From assembly GCA_031296305.1 (NCBI GenBank), contig JARLFZ010000007.1:1-64000 (forward strand): a stretch of 64,000 nt of DNA, in the 5' to 3' direction. The notes below the pieces were generated by a model. That model saw nothing but the letters and a program-made list of their open reading frames with translations. It was not told the origin of the DNA and did no database searches. The DNA is from Occallatibacter sp. Its GTDB lineage: Bacteria > Acidobacteriota > Terriglobia > Terriglobales > Acidobacteriaceae. Both the position numbers and the translations under genes were made by a program. Below are positions 35,453-43,980 of the stretch, piece by piece. Position 1 is the stretch's first letter; each line of letters starts with the position of its first letter.

Positions 35453-37719
35453 CCGATACGAATGTTGTGCCAAGTGAGCCGCCCATGGTTTCGATGGTGG
35501 TCGTGTGCCGTAATGAATCAAACTGGATCTCACGCTGCCTCGATTCCGTGGTCGAGAACGATTATCCGGCGGATAGAGTCGAGATTCTCGTAGTCGATGG
35601 CGACAGCGAGGACGGAACTCAAGAAATCTTGCGCCAGTACGCAAGCCGCTATCCTCGAATCCGGGTGCTGCGCAATGAAGGCCGCTTTCTTCCCTTGGGA
35701 TTGAACATCGGAATCAGGGCGGCCCGTGGCGAAATCCTCATGAAGGTGGACGGCCATTCGGAATACCCCGTCAACTATATCTCCGAATGCGTGCATCATC
35801 TTGTTCGCTCCGGAGCCGCGAATGTAGGCGGAGGCTTCGATGGGGTCCCGGGTTCCGACACCTTGTTCGCAAGAGCGGCGGCCAAAGTACTATTTTCAGA
35901 ATTCGGGTCCGGGAACTCTCGTTACCGGTTCAGCACCGGACAGCCGATGTGGGCCGACACGGCTTACTCGGGGTGTTATTGGAAGAAGTCTCTGCTCGAG
36001 GTGGGCTTGTACGATGAAGCCATTCGGCGCAGCGAAGACATCAACTTGAACTGCAAGCTGAGGGCGATCGGAGGAAGAACGCTTCTGGTCCCCACGATTC
36101 GCGTCAAGTACCATGTGCGCGCTGCCTTCAGGCAGTTTTGCCGTCATGCCTTGTCGAACGGGTATTGGGTGACCTTTCCCGCGATCGCAAAAGGCACGCG
36201 TTTCTCGCTTCGCCATTTTGCCCCGCTCGCGTTTGTGACGAGCCTGTTAGCTTTGGCCGCCCTGTGCTTTTCCTCCTCAACGGCCCGAATTGCAATGGCC
36301 GTCATCGCAGCTGGTTACATCGCCTGCGCACTGACGGCCGCCGTTGTCGTCTGGAGGGACCGGCCATCTCCCGGCGTTGTATTGACGACGGCCTTCACAT
36401 ACGCCACATACCATACGCTCTACGGCCTGGGATCGCTCGCGGGCCTGGTCGCGGGCCTGGTCGCGGGCCTGGTCGCGGGCCTGGTTGCGGGCCTGGTTGC
36501 GGGCCTGGTCGCGGGCGTGGGCCATCTTGGCGGACGCTCTCGCAGCCTGCCAGTGGCGCCCGGGGCATGTGACGCGGCCATACCGGCGGGGACCGGCCCC
36601 GAACTCTGTGCGGGTGCACCGGCCGCAGGCGAGTCGGCGGCATCGGGCGCTGACCTTCCCTTCGTCTCGGTCGTTCTCACATGCAGGAACGAAGCGCGAT
36701 GGATCGAGCGTTGCCTCGAGTCAATTACTCAGAACGACTATCCCGCCGGCCTCATGGAAATCGTGGTCGTCGACGGAGAAAGCACGGACGGAACGCGCGA
36801 TATCATCGAGCGCCACAAGAGTGCACGATGCCCCGTCAGCCTGGTGAGAAACGCGCGTCTTCACACCGCATTCGGCATGAACCTGGGCATTCAAGCAGCC
36901 CGCGGCGACGTCATCATGAAGATCGATGGCCACTCGGAGTACCCTCCGAACTACATCTCCGAGTGCGTGCGCTACCTACGCCAGTATGGAGCCGCTAATG
37001 TCGGGGGAGTCGTGGATTGCGTGCCGGGAGCCGACACTACCTTCGCCAGGTCTGCGGCGAAGGTTATCTCCAGCCGTTTCGGAGTGGGCAACGCACTGTT
37101 TCGGGTTGGCACAAATATGCCTATATGGGCTGACACAGCATTTAGTGGTTGCTATTTGAAAAGCTGGCTGGAGAAGGCGGGGATGTACGACGAGAACGTC
37201 CGCCGCAGTCAGGACTTCGATCTGAATGGCAGGCTTTGGGCGCTCGGCGGGGGAACGCTTCTTGTCCCTTCGATCAGGGTGAAGTACCATGTGCGAGCTT
37301 CCGCAGTTGATTTCTTCCGGCACGGACTGTCGAACGGGTACTGGGTAACCTACCCCGCTTTAGATCGGGGAACGCGGTTCGCGGTCCGCCACTTCGTACC
37401 GTTGGCATTCCTGGTTTTCATGATTGCATTCGCCTCTTTGGCGATATCGTACGGACCGGCCCGGCCATTTTTTGCGGCGGGGGTTGCGGCCTACGCAATC
37501 TGCGCAATCGCTGCTTCCGCTCTCGCCTGGAAATCGGCGGGGACGCCCCGATTGATCTTCACCACCGCAGTCACTTTCGGGATACTGCATGTTCTTTACG
37601 GGTGCGGATCCCTGCTGGGCATCGCCGGTTGGGCAGCCTCGCATCGCCCCATTCGCGGATTGTGGCGGCATCTCTCCTCCTGGGTGTCAATGGCCGCGAA
37701 CATACGTTTCAGCCGCTAG
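35449..37719 (+). CDS. Tandem double family-2 glycosyltransferase (two ExoA-like GT2+TM modules in one ORF)
   Basis: Two similar modules: 'MVVVCRNESNWISRCLDSVVENDYPADRVEILVVDGDSEDGT...KVDGHSEYP' and 'VVLTCRNEARWIERCLESITQNDYPAGLMEIVVVDGESTDGT...KIDGHSEYP'; ATG overlaps preceding stop (ATGA). Confidence 0.9.
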   Translation: MTDTNVVPSEPPMVSMVVVCRNESNWISRCLDSVVENDYPADRVEILVVDGDSEDGTQEILRQYASRYPRIRVLRNEGRFLPLGLNIGIRAARGEILMKVDGHSEYPVNYISECVHHLVRSGAANVGGGFDGVPGSDTLFARAAAKVLFSEFGSGNSRYRFSTGQPMWADTAYSGCYWKKSLLEVGLYDEAIRRSEDINLNCKLRAIGGRTLLVPTIRVKYHVRAAFRQFCRHALSNGYWVTFPAIAKGTRFSLRHFAPLAFVTSLLALAALCFSSSTARIAMAVIAAGYIACALTAAVVVWRDRPSPGVVLTTAFTYATYHTLYGLGSLAGLVAGLVAGLVAGLVAGLVAGLVAGVGHLGGRSRSLPVAPGACDAAIPAGTGPELCAGAPAAGESAASGADLPFVSVVLTCRNEARWIERCLESITQNDYPAGLMEIVVVDGESTDGTRDIIERHKSARCPVSLVRNARLHTAFGMNLGIQAARGDVIMKIDGHSEYPPNYISECVRYLRQYGAANVGGVVDCVPGADTTFARSAAKVISSRFGVGNALFRVGTNMPIWADTAFSGCYLKSWLEKAGMYDENVRRSQDFDLNGRLWALGGGTLLVPSIRVKYHVRASAVDFFRHGLSNGYWVTYPALDRGTRFAVRHFVPLAFLVFMIAFASLAISYGPARPFFAAGVAAYAICAIAASALAWKSAGTPRLIFTTAVTFGILHVLYGCGSLLGIAGWAASHRPIRGLWRHLSSWVSMAANIRFSR
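36439..36510 (+). repeat. 12-bp tandem repeat GCGGGCCTGGTY x6 encoding (AGLV)6
   Basis: Six consecutive 12-bp copies, only C/T variation at position 12, partial seventh copy to 36522. Confidence 0.97.
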
Positions 37720-37839
37720 GCCCCCTCCGCATTCCGCGCTCCCACTACCAACTGGCCGCGCCGGACAAAGACACCAGGAACAAATAAACCGCCTGCAGCC
37801 ATGCGCGGCATTCAACATTATGGAGTTTCGAACCAAGCT

Positions 37840-38643
37840 ATGAGTCAACTTCCTTTCTGGACGATTACGGAGGCGCCGAACACAGGTGCGAGCGCCGAGC
37901 AGATGTCTATCCTCTACACCCGCTACAATCTCGCGCGGAGTTACGCCGCTGACCGGAACGTACTCGAAGTCGCCTGCGGAGCAGGTGTAGGGCTGGGCTT
38001 GATCGCTGGAGCCGCGAAAAGCGTGACTGGAGGCGACATCGATTCCAAAAACTGCGCGACCGCCCGGAGTACTTACGAGGGCCGTCCGGGGATCGCAGTA
38101 CGAGAACTCGATGCCAAGGCACTCCCGTTCGAAACCGGCTCGATGGGCCTGGTCATCCTCTTTGAGGCCATTTACTACCTCGAAGACCCCCATGACTTTC
38201 TCTTGGAGGCCGCGCGAGTGCTTGATTTCAGCGGCGTCCTGTTGATCTCCAGCGTGAACCCCCAGTGGGCAGGCTTCAATCCCAGTCCGTTCTCGACCAG
38301 GTATTTCCCGGCTGCGGAGTTGGCGGTCCTGCTGAGAGCGCATGGGTTCGAGGCCGAGGTCTATGCGGCCTTTCAAGAAGAAGAGGATGGCCCTGCCGCC
38401 GCCGCGATCCACGCGATCAAAGTCGCAGCCGTTAAGCTCCACTTAATCCCGAGGACAATGAAAGGGAAGGAGCTTCTCAAGCGCATCTTCTTTGGCCGGC
38501 TCACCCCGATCCCGCGCGAGCTCTCGCCGGGCATCGCCCCCATCGAGCCGCTGGTCCGCATCGAAGAAGCCGGAGACCTTACGAAGTACAAAATGATCTA
38601 CGCGGTAGCGCACAGAACAAAACAGCCGGAGGAGCTGAAGTGA
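37840..38643 (+). CDS. Class I SAM-dependent methyltransferase (Methyltransf_11-like)
   Basis: 'VLEVACGAGVGLGLIAGAAKSVTGGDIDSKN', 'LDAKALPFETGSMGLVILFEAIYYLEDPHDFLLEAARVL'. Confidence 0.85.
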   Translation: MSQLPFWTITEAPNTGASAEQMSILYTRYNLARSYAADRNVLEVACGAGVGLGLIAGAAKSVTGGDIDSKNCATARSTYEGRPGIAVRELDAKALPFETGSMGLVILFEAIYYLEDPHDFLLEAARVLDFSGVLLISSVNPQWAGFNPSPFSTRYFPAAELAVLLRAHGFEAEVYAAFQEEEDGPAAAAIHAIKVAAVKLHLIPRTMKGKELLKRIFFGRLTPIPRELSPGIAPIEPLVRIEEAGDLTKYKMIYAVAHRTKQPEELK

Positions 38644-39758
38644 TTTCAAAGAACGTACCGTTTTTCAATTATGGTTTTCTGTTCGGCTCCAGCGAAGCCG
38701 GATTTCTTGAGGTGGTAACCGATGTCGGCCGCCGTGGTGCATTTATTCTCCAGAAAGATCTCACGGATTTCGAGCAGCATCTTGCCGAATTCGTCGGCGC
38801 GCGGCGTGCCCTCGGGGTGGGCAATGCAACCGACGGCCTGCATTTCGCCGTTCGCGCAGCGGGCATTGGGCCCGGCGACGAGGTCATTCTCAGTTCTCAT
38901 ACCATGATCGCCACCGCCGCCGCAGTTCATTTTGCGGGTGCTGCTGTTATTCCCGTGGATTGCGGAACAGATCATCTGATCGACCCCAATGCTGTAGAGG
39001 CGGCGATCACGCCGCGCACGCGCGCCATCGTGCCCACCCAACTGAACGGTCGTACGTGCGACATGGATGCCCTCGGCGCCATCGCCAGGAAACACGGTTT
39101 GGTCATCATTGAAGACGCCGCACAGGCGCTTGGTTCCAGGTTCAAGGGCCAATGCGCCGGAACCTTCGGAATAGCTGCCGCCATCAGTTTCTATCCCGCC
39201 AAGGTTCTCGGCTGCCTGGGAGATGGCGGGGCCGCGATCACCAACGACGACGCGATCTACGAGCGTATCTATCAATTGCGCGACCACGGTCGAAGTACAA
39301 ATGGTGCGATCGCGTCGTGGGGGCTGAATTCTCGTCTCGACAACCTGCAAGCCGCCCTCCTTGACTTTCAGTTGAAGAAATTTGCAAAGGTAGTGGATCG
39401 CCGCCGCGCATTAGCAAGGCATTACACGGAGCGTCTGAAAGACGTTGCGGAGATCGTGCTTCCTCCTGCTCCTGATTCCGATCCCGACCACTTCGACATC
39501 TATCAGAACTACGAAATCGAAGTTGAGCGCCGCAACGAGCTCAAAGAGTATCTGTTGAAAAACGGTATCGGCACGCTCATCCAGTGGGGCGGCCAGGCCG
39601 TGCATCAGCTCAAGGCCTTGGGCTTTACGCAAGACCTTCCCAAGACCGATCTTCTGTTCCAGCGCATGCTCATGCTACCGATGAACATGGCGCTGTCGGA
39701 TGAAGACCTGGAATACGTCTGCGATACCATTCGCGCCTTCTACGGATACCGGAGATGA
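38640..39758 (+). CDS. DegT/DnrJ/EryC1/StrS family aminotransferase
   Basis: 'LGVGNATDGLHFAVRAAGIGPGDEVILSSHTMIATAAAV', '[15 protein letters not shown]', 'ISFYPAKVLGCLGDGGAAITND', 'GLNSRLDNLQAALL'. Confidence 0.93.
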   Translation: MISKNVPFFNYGFLFGSSEAGFLEVVTDVGRRGAFILQKDLTDFEQHLAEFVGARRALGVGNATDGLHFAVRAAGIGPGDEVILSSHTMIATAAAVHFAGAAVIPVDCGTDHLIDPNAVEAAITPRTRAIVPTQLNGRTCDMDALGAIARKHGLVIIEDAAQALGSRFKGQCAGTFGIAAAISFYPAKVLGCLGDGGAAITNDDAIYERIYQLRDHGRSTNGAIASWGLNSRLDNLQAALLDFQLKKFAKVVDRRRALARHYTERLKDVAEIVLPPAPDSDPDHFDIYQNYEIEVERRNELKEYLLKNGIGTLIQWGGQAVHQLKALGFTQDLPKTDLLFQRMLMLPMNMALSDEDLEYVCDTIRAFYGYRR

Positions 39759-40579
39759 TTCGGCCTACTACCGTCGATTCCGTTGCCCTGGCGCGGCGCA
39801 TCCGTGCCCACGCCTTGCGCATGACCAATGCCGGCGGCGGATCGCACATTGGCGCTATCTTTTCCTGTGCCGACATCCTTGCCGTTCTCTACGGCGGCAT
39901 TTTGCGTGTCGATCACGAAGCGCCTCGGCATCGGGACCGCGATCGCTTTGTCCTGAGCAAGGGCCATGCCGGAGGCGGACTCTACGCCGCGCTTGCGGAG
40001 CGAGGCTTCTTCCCGGTCGACAAACTTCTGACTCATTATCAGAACGGTTCTGACTTAAGCGGTCACGTGTCGCATAAGTTGCCCGGCGTAGAGGTGTCGA
40101 CCGGGGCACTGGGTCATGGTCTCTCGATCGCAGACGGAATCGCCTACTCCGGAAAGTTGAAAGGAGCACGGCATCGGGTCTTCTGCCTCCTCAGCGACGG
40201 AGAGTGCGATGAGGGGTCAACCTGGGAGGCCGTCCTGTTCGCCTCCCAGCACCGGCTCTCGAACCTCGTCGCGATCGTGGACTACAACCGGATTCAGGGT
40301 ATCGCGCCCATTTCGGAAGTTCTCGAACTGGAGCCCTTTGCGGATAAGTGGACTTCCTTTGGCTGGGCGGTTCGTGAAGTCGATGGACACGACCACGCTG
40401 CCCTGCGCAGCGCGCTCGCTGCAGTTCCTTTCATCCAGGGCAAGCCGTCGTGCCTGATTGCCCGCACCACCAAGGGTAAAGGCGTCAGTTTCATGGAGAA
40501 TTCAGTGCTCTGGCATTACCGGGTTCCGCGTGGAGAAGAATTCAATGCCGCACTCGCTGAACTGGAGGGTCAACAGTGA
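39755..40579 (+). CDS. Transketolase, N-terminal (TPP-binding) subunit
   Basis: 'LSKGHAGGGLYAALAERGFF', 'STGALGHGLSIADGIAYSGKL', 'LLSDGECDEGSTWEAVLFASQHRLSNLVAIVDYN'. Confidence 0.93.
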   Translation: MIRPTTVDSVALARRIRAHALRMTNAGGGSHIGAIFSCADILAVLYGGILRVDHEAPRHRDRDRFVLSKGHAGGGLYAALAERGFFPVDKLLTHYQNGSDLSGHVSHKLPGVEVSTGALGHGLSIADGIAYSGKLKGARHRVFCLLSDGECDEGSTWEAVLFASQHRLSNLVAIVDYNRIQGIAPISEVLELEPFADKWTSFGWAVREVDGHDHAALRSALAAVPFIQGKPSCLIARTTKGKGVSFMENSVLWHYRVPRGEEFNAALAELEGQQ

Positions 40580-41523
40580 GGGATGCTTTTGTCCGTGTGC
40601 TTACCGAGCTGGCTCCAAAGCACCCTGAGCTCATGCTGCTCACCGGGGATCTCGGCTTTGGTGTTCTGGACAATTTCTCTGCTCAGTTCCCACGTCAATT
40701 CTTGAACGTCGGAGTCGCGGAGCAGAACATGTCCGGACTCGCCGCCGGTCTTGCGCTCGAAGGCCATTCCGTTTTCACTTACTCGATCGGTAATTTTCCG
40801 ACCCTCCGCTGCCTCGAACAGATTCGCAATGACATCTGTTATCACGGCGCAAATGTCACCATTGTCTGCGTGGGTGGGGGAATGAGTTATGGGCCCGTCG
40901 GCATGTCGCATCACGCCACCGAAGATCTGGCTATCCTCCGCCCGCTGCCCGCAATGGAAGTGTTCGCTCCTGGTGATCTTTGGGAGGCGAGCGAAGCATC
41001 GCGATATCTGGCGTCGCGGCCCCACGGGCCGGCTTACTTGCGGCTCGATAAATCTGCGGCAAAGCCGACGGTGCGCCCTGGCGAAGTATTCCGGCCCGGC
41101 TCCATTCGCACTGTCCGCGAAGGTTCGGATGTAACCCTGGCCGCGACCGGTGGAATTCTGGGGGAGGCGCTTCTGGCCGCCGACCAGTTGGCAGAACATG
41201 GTGTTCGTTGCCGCGTGCTTAGTGTCCATACTGTCAAGCCCCTCGACACGGCCACACTCTCCATTGCCGCAGCAGAAACTCAGGGCATTGTAAGCATCGA
41301 GGAACATGCCGTGGACGGTGGGCTGGGCGGCGCCATTGCAGAGGCGCTTATGGAAGCTGGTATCTCTCCTGGCTTCTTTGTTCGCATCGGGCTCCGCAAC
41401 ACGTTCTCTTCCGTTGTCGGGTCGCAAGCGTATCTTCGCACCGTCTACTCGCTCGATGCTGCGTCCATCGTTCGAACCGTGTCGCTAAAGCTGGGCATTG
41501 CCGAGGAGGCTATCTCCCGATGA
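40576..41523 (+). CDS. Transketolase, C-terminal (pyrimidine-binding) subunit
   Basis: 'LLTGDLGFG', 'FLNVGVAEQNMSGLAAGLALEGHSVFTYSIGNF', 'AYLRLDKSAAKP', 'SVHTVKPLDTATL'. Confidence 0.93.
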   Translation: MRDAFVRVLTELAPKHPELMLLTGDLGFGVLDNFSAQFPRQFLNVGVAEQNMSGLAAGLALEGHSVFTYSIGNFPTLRCLEQIRNDICYHGANVTIVCVGGGMSYGPVGMSHHATEDLAILRPLPAMEVFAPGDLWEASEASRYLASRPHGPAYLRLDKSAAKPTVRPGEVFRPGSIRTVREGSDVTLAATGGILGEALLAADQLAEHGVRCRVLSVHTVKPLDTATLSIAAAETQGIVSIEEHAVDGGLGGAIAEALMEAGISPGFFVRIGLRNTFSSVVGSQAYLRTVYSLDAASIVRTVSLKLGIAEEAISR

Positions 41524-42248
41524 TTAAACGTACCTTCGATATTCTTGCCGCATCTTTTGGATTACTTCTTTTCTCGCCGCTCTTAGTAGCGGTGATGGTG
41601 GGGATTTGGTTGCAGGATCGCCAATCGCCGTTTTACATCGCTCCCCGCGTCGCTCGCGGCGGCGGCGAATTCCGCATGATCAAGTTCCGTTCCATGGTGG
41701 CGAATGCTGACAAAATCGGCGGCTCATCGACGGCCGCCAGTGACCGCCGCATCACTCCCATCGGCCACTTCGTCCGTGCATACAAACTGGACGAGTTGAT
41801 CCAGCTTTGGAACGTTCTCAAGGGTGACATGAGCCTGGTCGGACCGCGGCCGCAGGTGCTGAGCGATGCCGCACTCTACACCAGCGCCGAGAGGCGCATG
41901 CTTTCAGTCCGCCCCGGCATCACCGACCTGGCTTCAATCGTCTTCTCCGACGAAGGAGAAATCCTGAAAGGGAGCGCCGATCCCGATCTTCTCTACAACC
42001 AGATCATTCGTCCCTGGAAAAGCCGGCTTGCCCTGGCTTATATCGATCATCGCAGCCTTTCGATCGATCTTTGGCTGATCGTTTTAACTTTGCTCGTGGT
42101 GATCTCCAGAGACGCTTCCCTGGGGCGATTGGGAAAGTTGTTGCGAGCCTGGAAACTCGATCCCCTCGTGATCCGCATGGCGAAACGGCAGGCGCCGCTT
42201 CTGGCCTATCCGCCGCCCGGCGCGGAGTTTGTAGTTCAGCATCTGTAA
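41520..42248 (+). CDS. Initiating sugar-phosphate transferase (bacterial sugar transferase, PglC/WcaJ catalytic-domain type)
   Basis: 'KRTFDILAASFGLLLFSPLLVAVMVGIWLQDRQSPFYIAPRVARGGGEFRMIKFRSMV', 'DELIQLWNVLKGDMSLVGPRPQ', 'SVRPGITDLASI'. Confidence 0.93.
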   Translation: MIKRTFDILAASFGLLLFSPLLVAVMVGIWLQDRQSPFYIAPRVARGGGEFRMIKFRSMVANADKIGGSSTAASDRRITPIGHFVRAYKLDELIQLWNVLKGDMSLVGPRPQVLSDAALYTSAERRMLSVRPGITDLASIVFSDEGEILKGSADPDLLYNQIIRPWKSRLALAYIDHRSLSIDLWLIVLTLLVVISRDASLGRLGKLLRAWKLDPLVIRMAKRQAPLLAYPPPGAEFVVQHL

Positions 42249-42277
42249 AGTTGCGGCGTCTGACGCCCATGCGGCTT

Positions 42278-42303
42278 GGCCCAGGCGAATAAAAGCCTGG
42301 GCC
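42278..42303 (+). terminator. Strong hairpin downstream of sugar transferase
   Basis: GGCCCAGGC-gaataaaa-GCCTGGGCC (9-bp perfect stem), followed by ttactgttt. Confidence 0.55.
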
Positions 42304-42462
42304 TTACTGTTTCCGGGCATATCCAACGAGCTGATGCACCCACCGGTGCGCCTGACCGAATCTGGCCACGTCGCCACTGTGAATACTCGGGCAGGGGAAT
42401 GTGCAGAGGCCGACGAGCCAATCGAAACAACATTCGATTCATTGATTCAGTGTGTGTCAAAG

Positions 42463-42490
42463 AACGGCCGGCGCGTTTGCACCGGCCGTT
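42463..42490 (+). terminator. Second strong hairpin with downstream T-rich tract
   Basis: AACGGCCGG-cgcgtttgca-CCGGCCGTT followed by tctgtt. Confidence 0.6.
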
Positions 42491-42570
42491 TCTGTTAGGG
42501 GTGACCACGATCACATCTAGCGGCGAGCCCCAGGTATTTAATCGCCTACAGTCATCAAAATATTGCTCGT

Positions 42571-42744
42571 CGTAGTCTACTTCACTTTGGTCTGACTCTC
42601 AGATTCAGACCCTCCCTAAAAGCTCTCGCGTACGTTTCTGCGTCAACATTTTGCCATCGTGGTCTACTTCATTTTGGTCTGACTCCTGGATTCAGACCTT
42701 CCCAGACAGATCTCGCGCACGTTTCTGCGGTTGCAATTCCATGT
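42571..42744 (+). repeat. 87-bp tandem duplication, each copy with a 23-bp odd-centred palindrome
   Basis: Copy 1 from 42571, copy 2 from 42658; palindromes 42589-42611 (GGTCTGACTCTCAGATTCAGACC) and 42676-42698 (GGTCTGACTCCTGGATTCAGACC). Confidence 0.9.
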
Positions 42745-42846
42745 CCAAGAGCCGGAAAGATCATCGAGCAGCGTTCTCGATGACACCGGGGCACTCGGAA
42801 TGGAAAACCGCAAATCGTTCTGCACCTGAGAAACGGGGAATGAAAC

Positions 42847-43440
42847 ATGCACGAGAGTCCTTGGCAAGTTTTACATGTGATTGCGAATCATGAAAAGAGA
42901 GTGGCGCAGCATCTTTGTGCGCGTTCTTTGGAACATTACCTGCCGCTTTACACGGAGCGGTCAAAATGGACTGACCGGTCCGTCATACTGGATCGCCCGC
43001 TTTTCGCGGGGTATGTGTTTATCCGTTTCGCGCCTCATGCCAAACTCTCCGTCGTCTCCACGCCCGGTGTGATTCGCCTCCTGGGCGATCACGAGAGCGA
43101 TACGGTCAGCGCCGAGGAGATCGACAGAATCCGCAATGGGTTGGCGAGCGGCTGCCTTTTACGACCCCACGCGAATGTGACCCTGGGAACGGCAGTGCGC
43201 GTGCGCAGTGGCCCTTTTATGGGAGTAGAGGGCATCGTGACGGAGTTCCGCCATCGGTGCCGCGTGATCATCGCTCTTTCCTCGGTGAGACAGTGCTTTT
43301 CTCTGGAACTGGATCTTGAGGACATTCAGGTTCTCCGTGAAGCGCATGCAATAAGCGCGTCAGCTTTACCAGGGGTCCTTCAGAATCTTAATTTCATACG
43401 CGCAGACAACTCGATTCCGTGGCGGGTTTCAAGAACTTGA
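42847..43440 (+). CDS. UpxY/RfaH/NusG-like transcription antiterminator
   Basis: 'WQVLHVIANHEKRVAQHL...HYLPLYTERSKWTDRSVILDRPLFAGYVFIRF', 'VISTPGVIRLLG'-like region, KOW-like 'LGTAVRVRSGPFMGVEGIVTEFRHRCRVIIAL'. Confidence 0.9.
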   Translation: MHESPWQVLHVIANHEKRVAQHLCARSLEHYLPLYTERSKWTDRSVILDRPLFAGYVFIRFAPHAKLSVVSTPGVIRLLGDHESDTVSAEEIDRIRNGLASGCLLRPHANVTLGTAVRVRSGPFMGVEGIVTEFRHRCRVIIALSSVRQCFSLELDLEDIQVLREAHAISASALPGVLQNLNFIRADNSIPWRVSRT

Positions 43441-43980
43441 CCACATTCGCTGTCCAGAACCCTCGGAAAGCCACAACCGGGCCGCAGTCTTGAAGTTTTG
43501 GCTCACCGCGCCGTCGCCCGCATTATCTCGCCCATCTGAACTGCTCACTTCGGGATAAGCGCAGGGGACTACAAGAAGAAAGTCGTTCGCCAGGGTCGGC
43601 TTTCGACGAGAGTCCTCTAGCGCCTGGACGGTAACTCGCACTGCGACTTCCTTACCTTTCTTCCGCAGAGCAACGATCATCTGGTTCTCCAGCAGTTGGA
43701 GGCGCTCGGGTACTATCTCTTGTCATCTTCTTAAATCCGGGGAGACTCCTCGACTTGCGGGGCTTCCACTGTGGATTTTCTCGCTGAGAACGGTCGTCAG
43801 AGTGGCGTGCGAAAACTGATATAGTTATCGTGGTTGCGGCGGCATGCAAAGTCGCGTTCAGGTGGGATACCTTTTCAGCAGACATTTCAGCAATAACGTC
43901 TCCGGCGAAGCACTGAAATGTTGATATTAAAGAGGATCACACCTTGAAGCAATCGATTGAATCCACTCCTCGGAGAGGCA

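Noticed and set aside
36439-36510. Short tandem repeats as a CRISPR array
   Set aside because: Contiguous 12-bp units without spacers, within a coding frame.
36395-36680. Minus- and plus-frame ORFs with RDQARDQA or RGPGRGPG repeats
   Set aside because: Out-of-frame translations of the 12-bp repeat inside the double glycosyltransferase.
42571-42744. Two repeats as a minimal CRISPR or IS-derived inverted repeat pair
   Set aside because: Copies are adjacent direct repeats with no spacer and no transposase; treated instead as a regulatory duplication candidate.
43429-43680. 83-aa minus-strand ORF downstream of the antiterminator
   Set aside because: No start context or domain; not enough evidence to call a gene.
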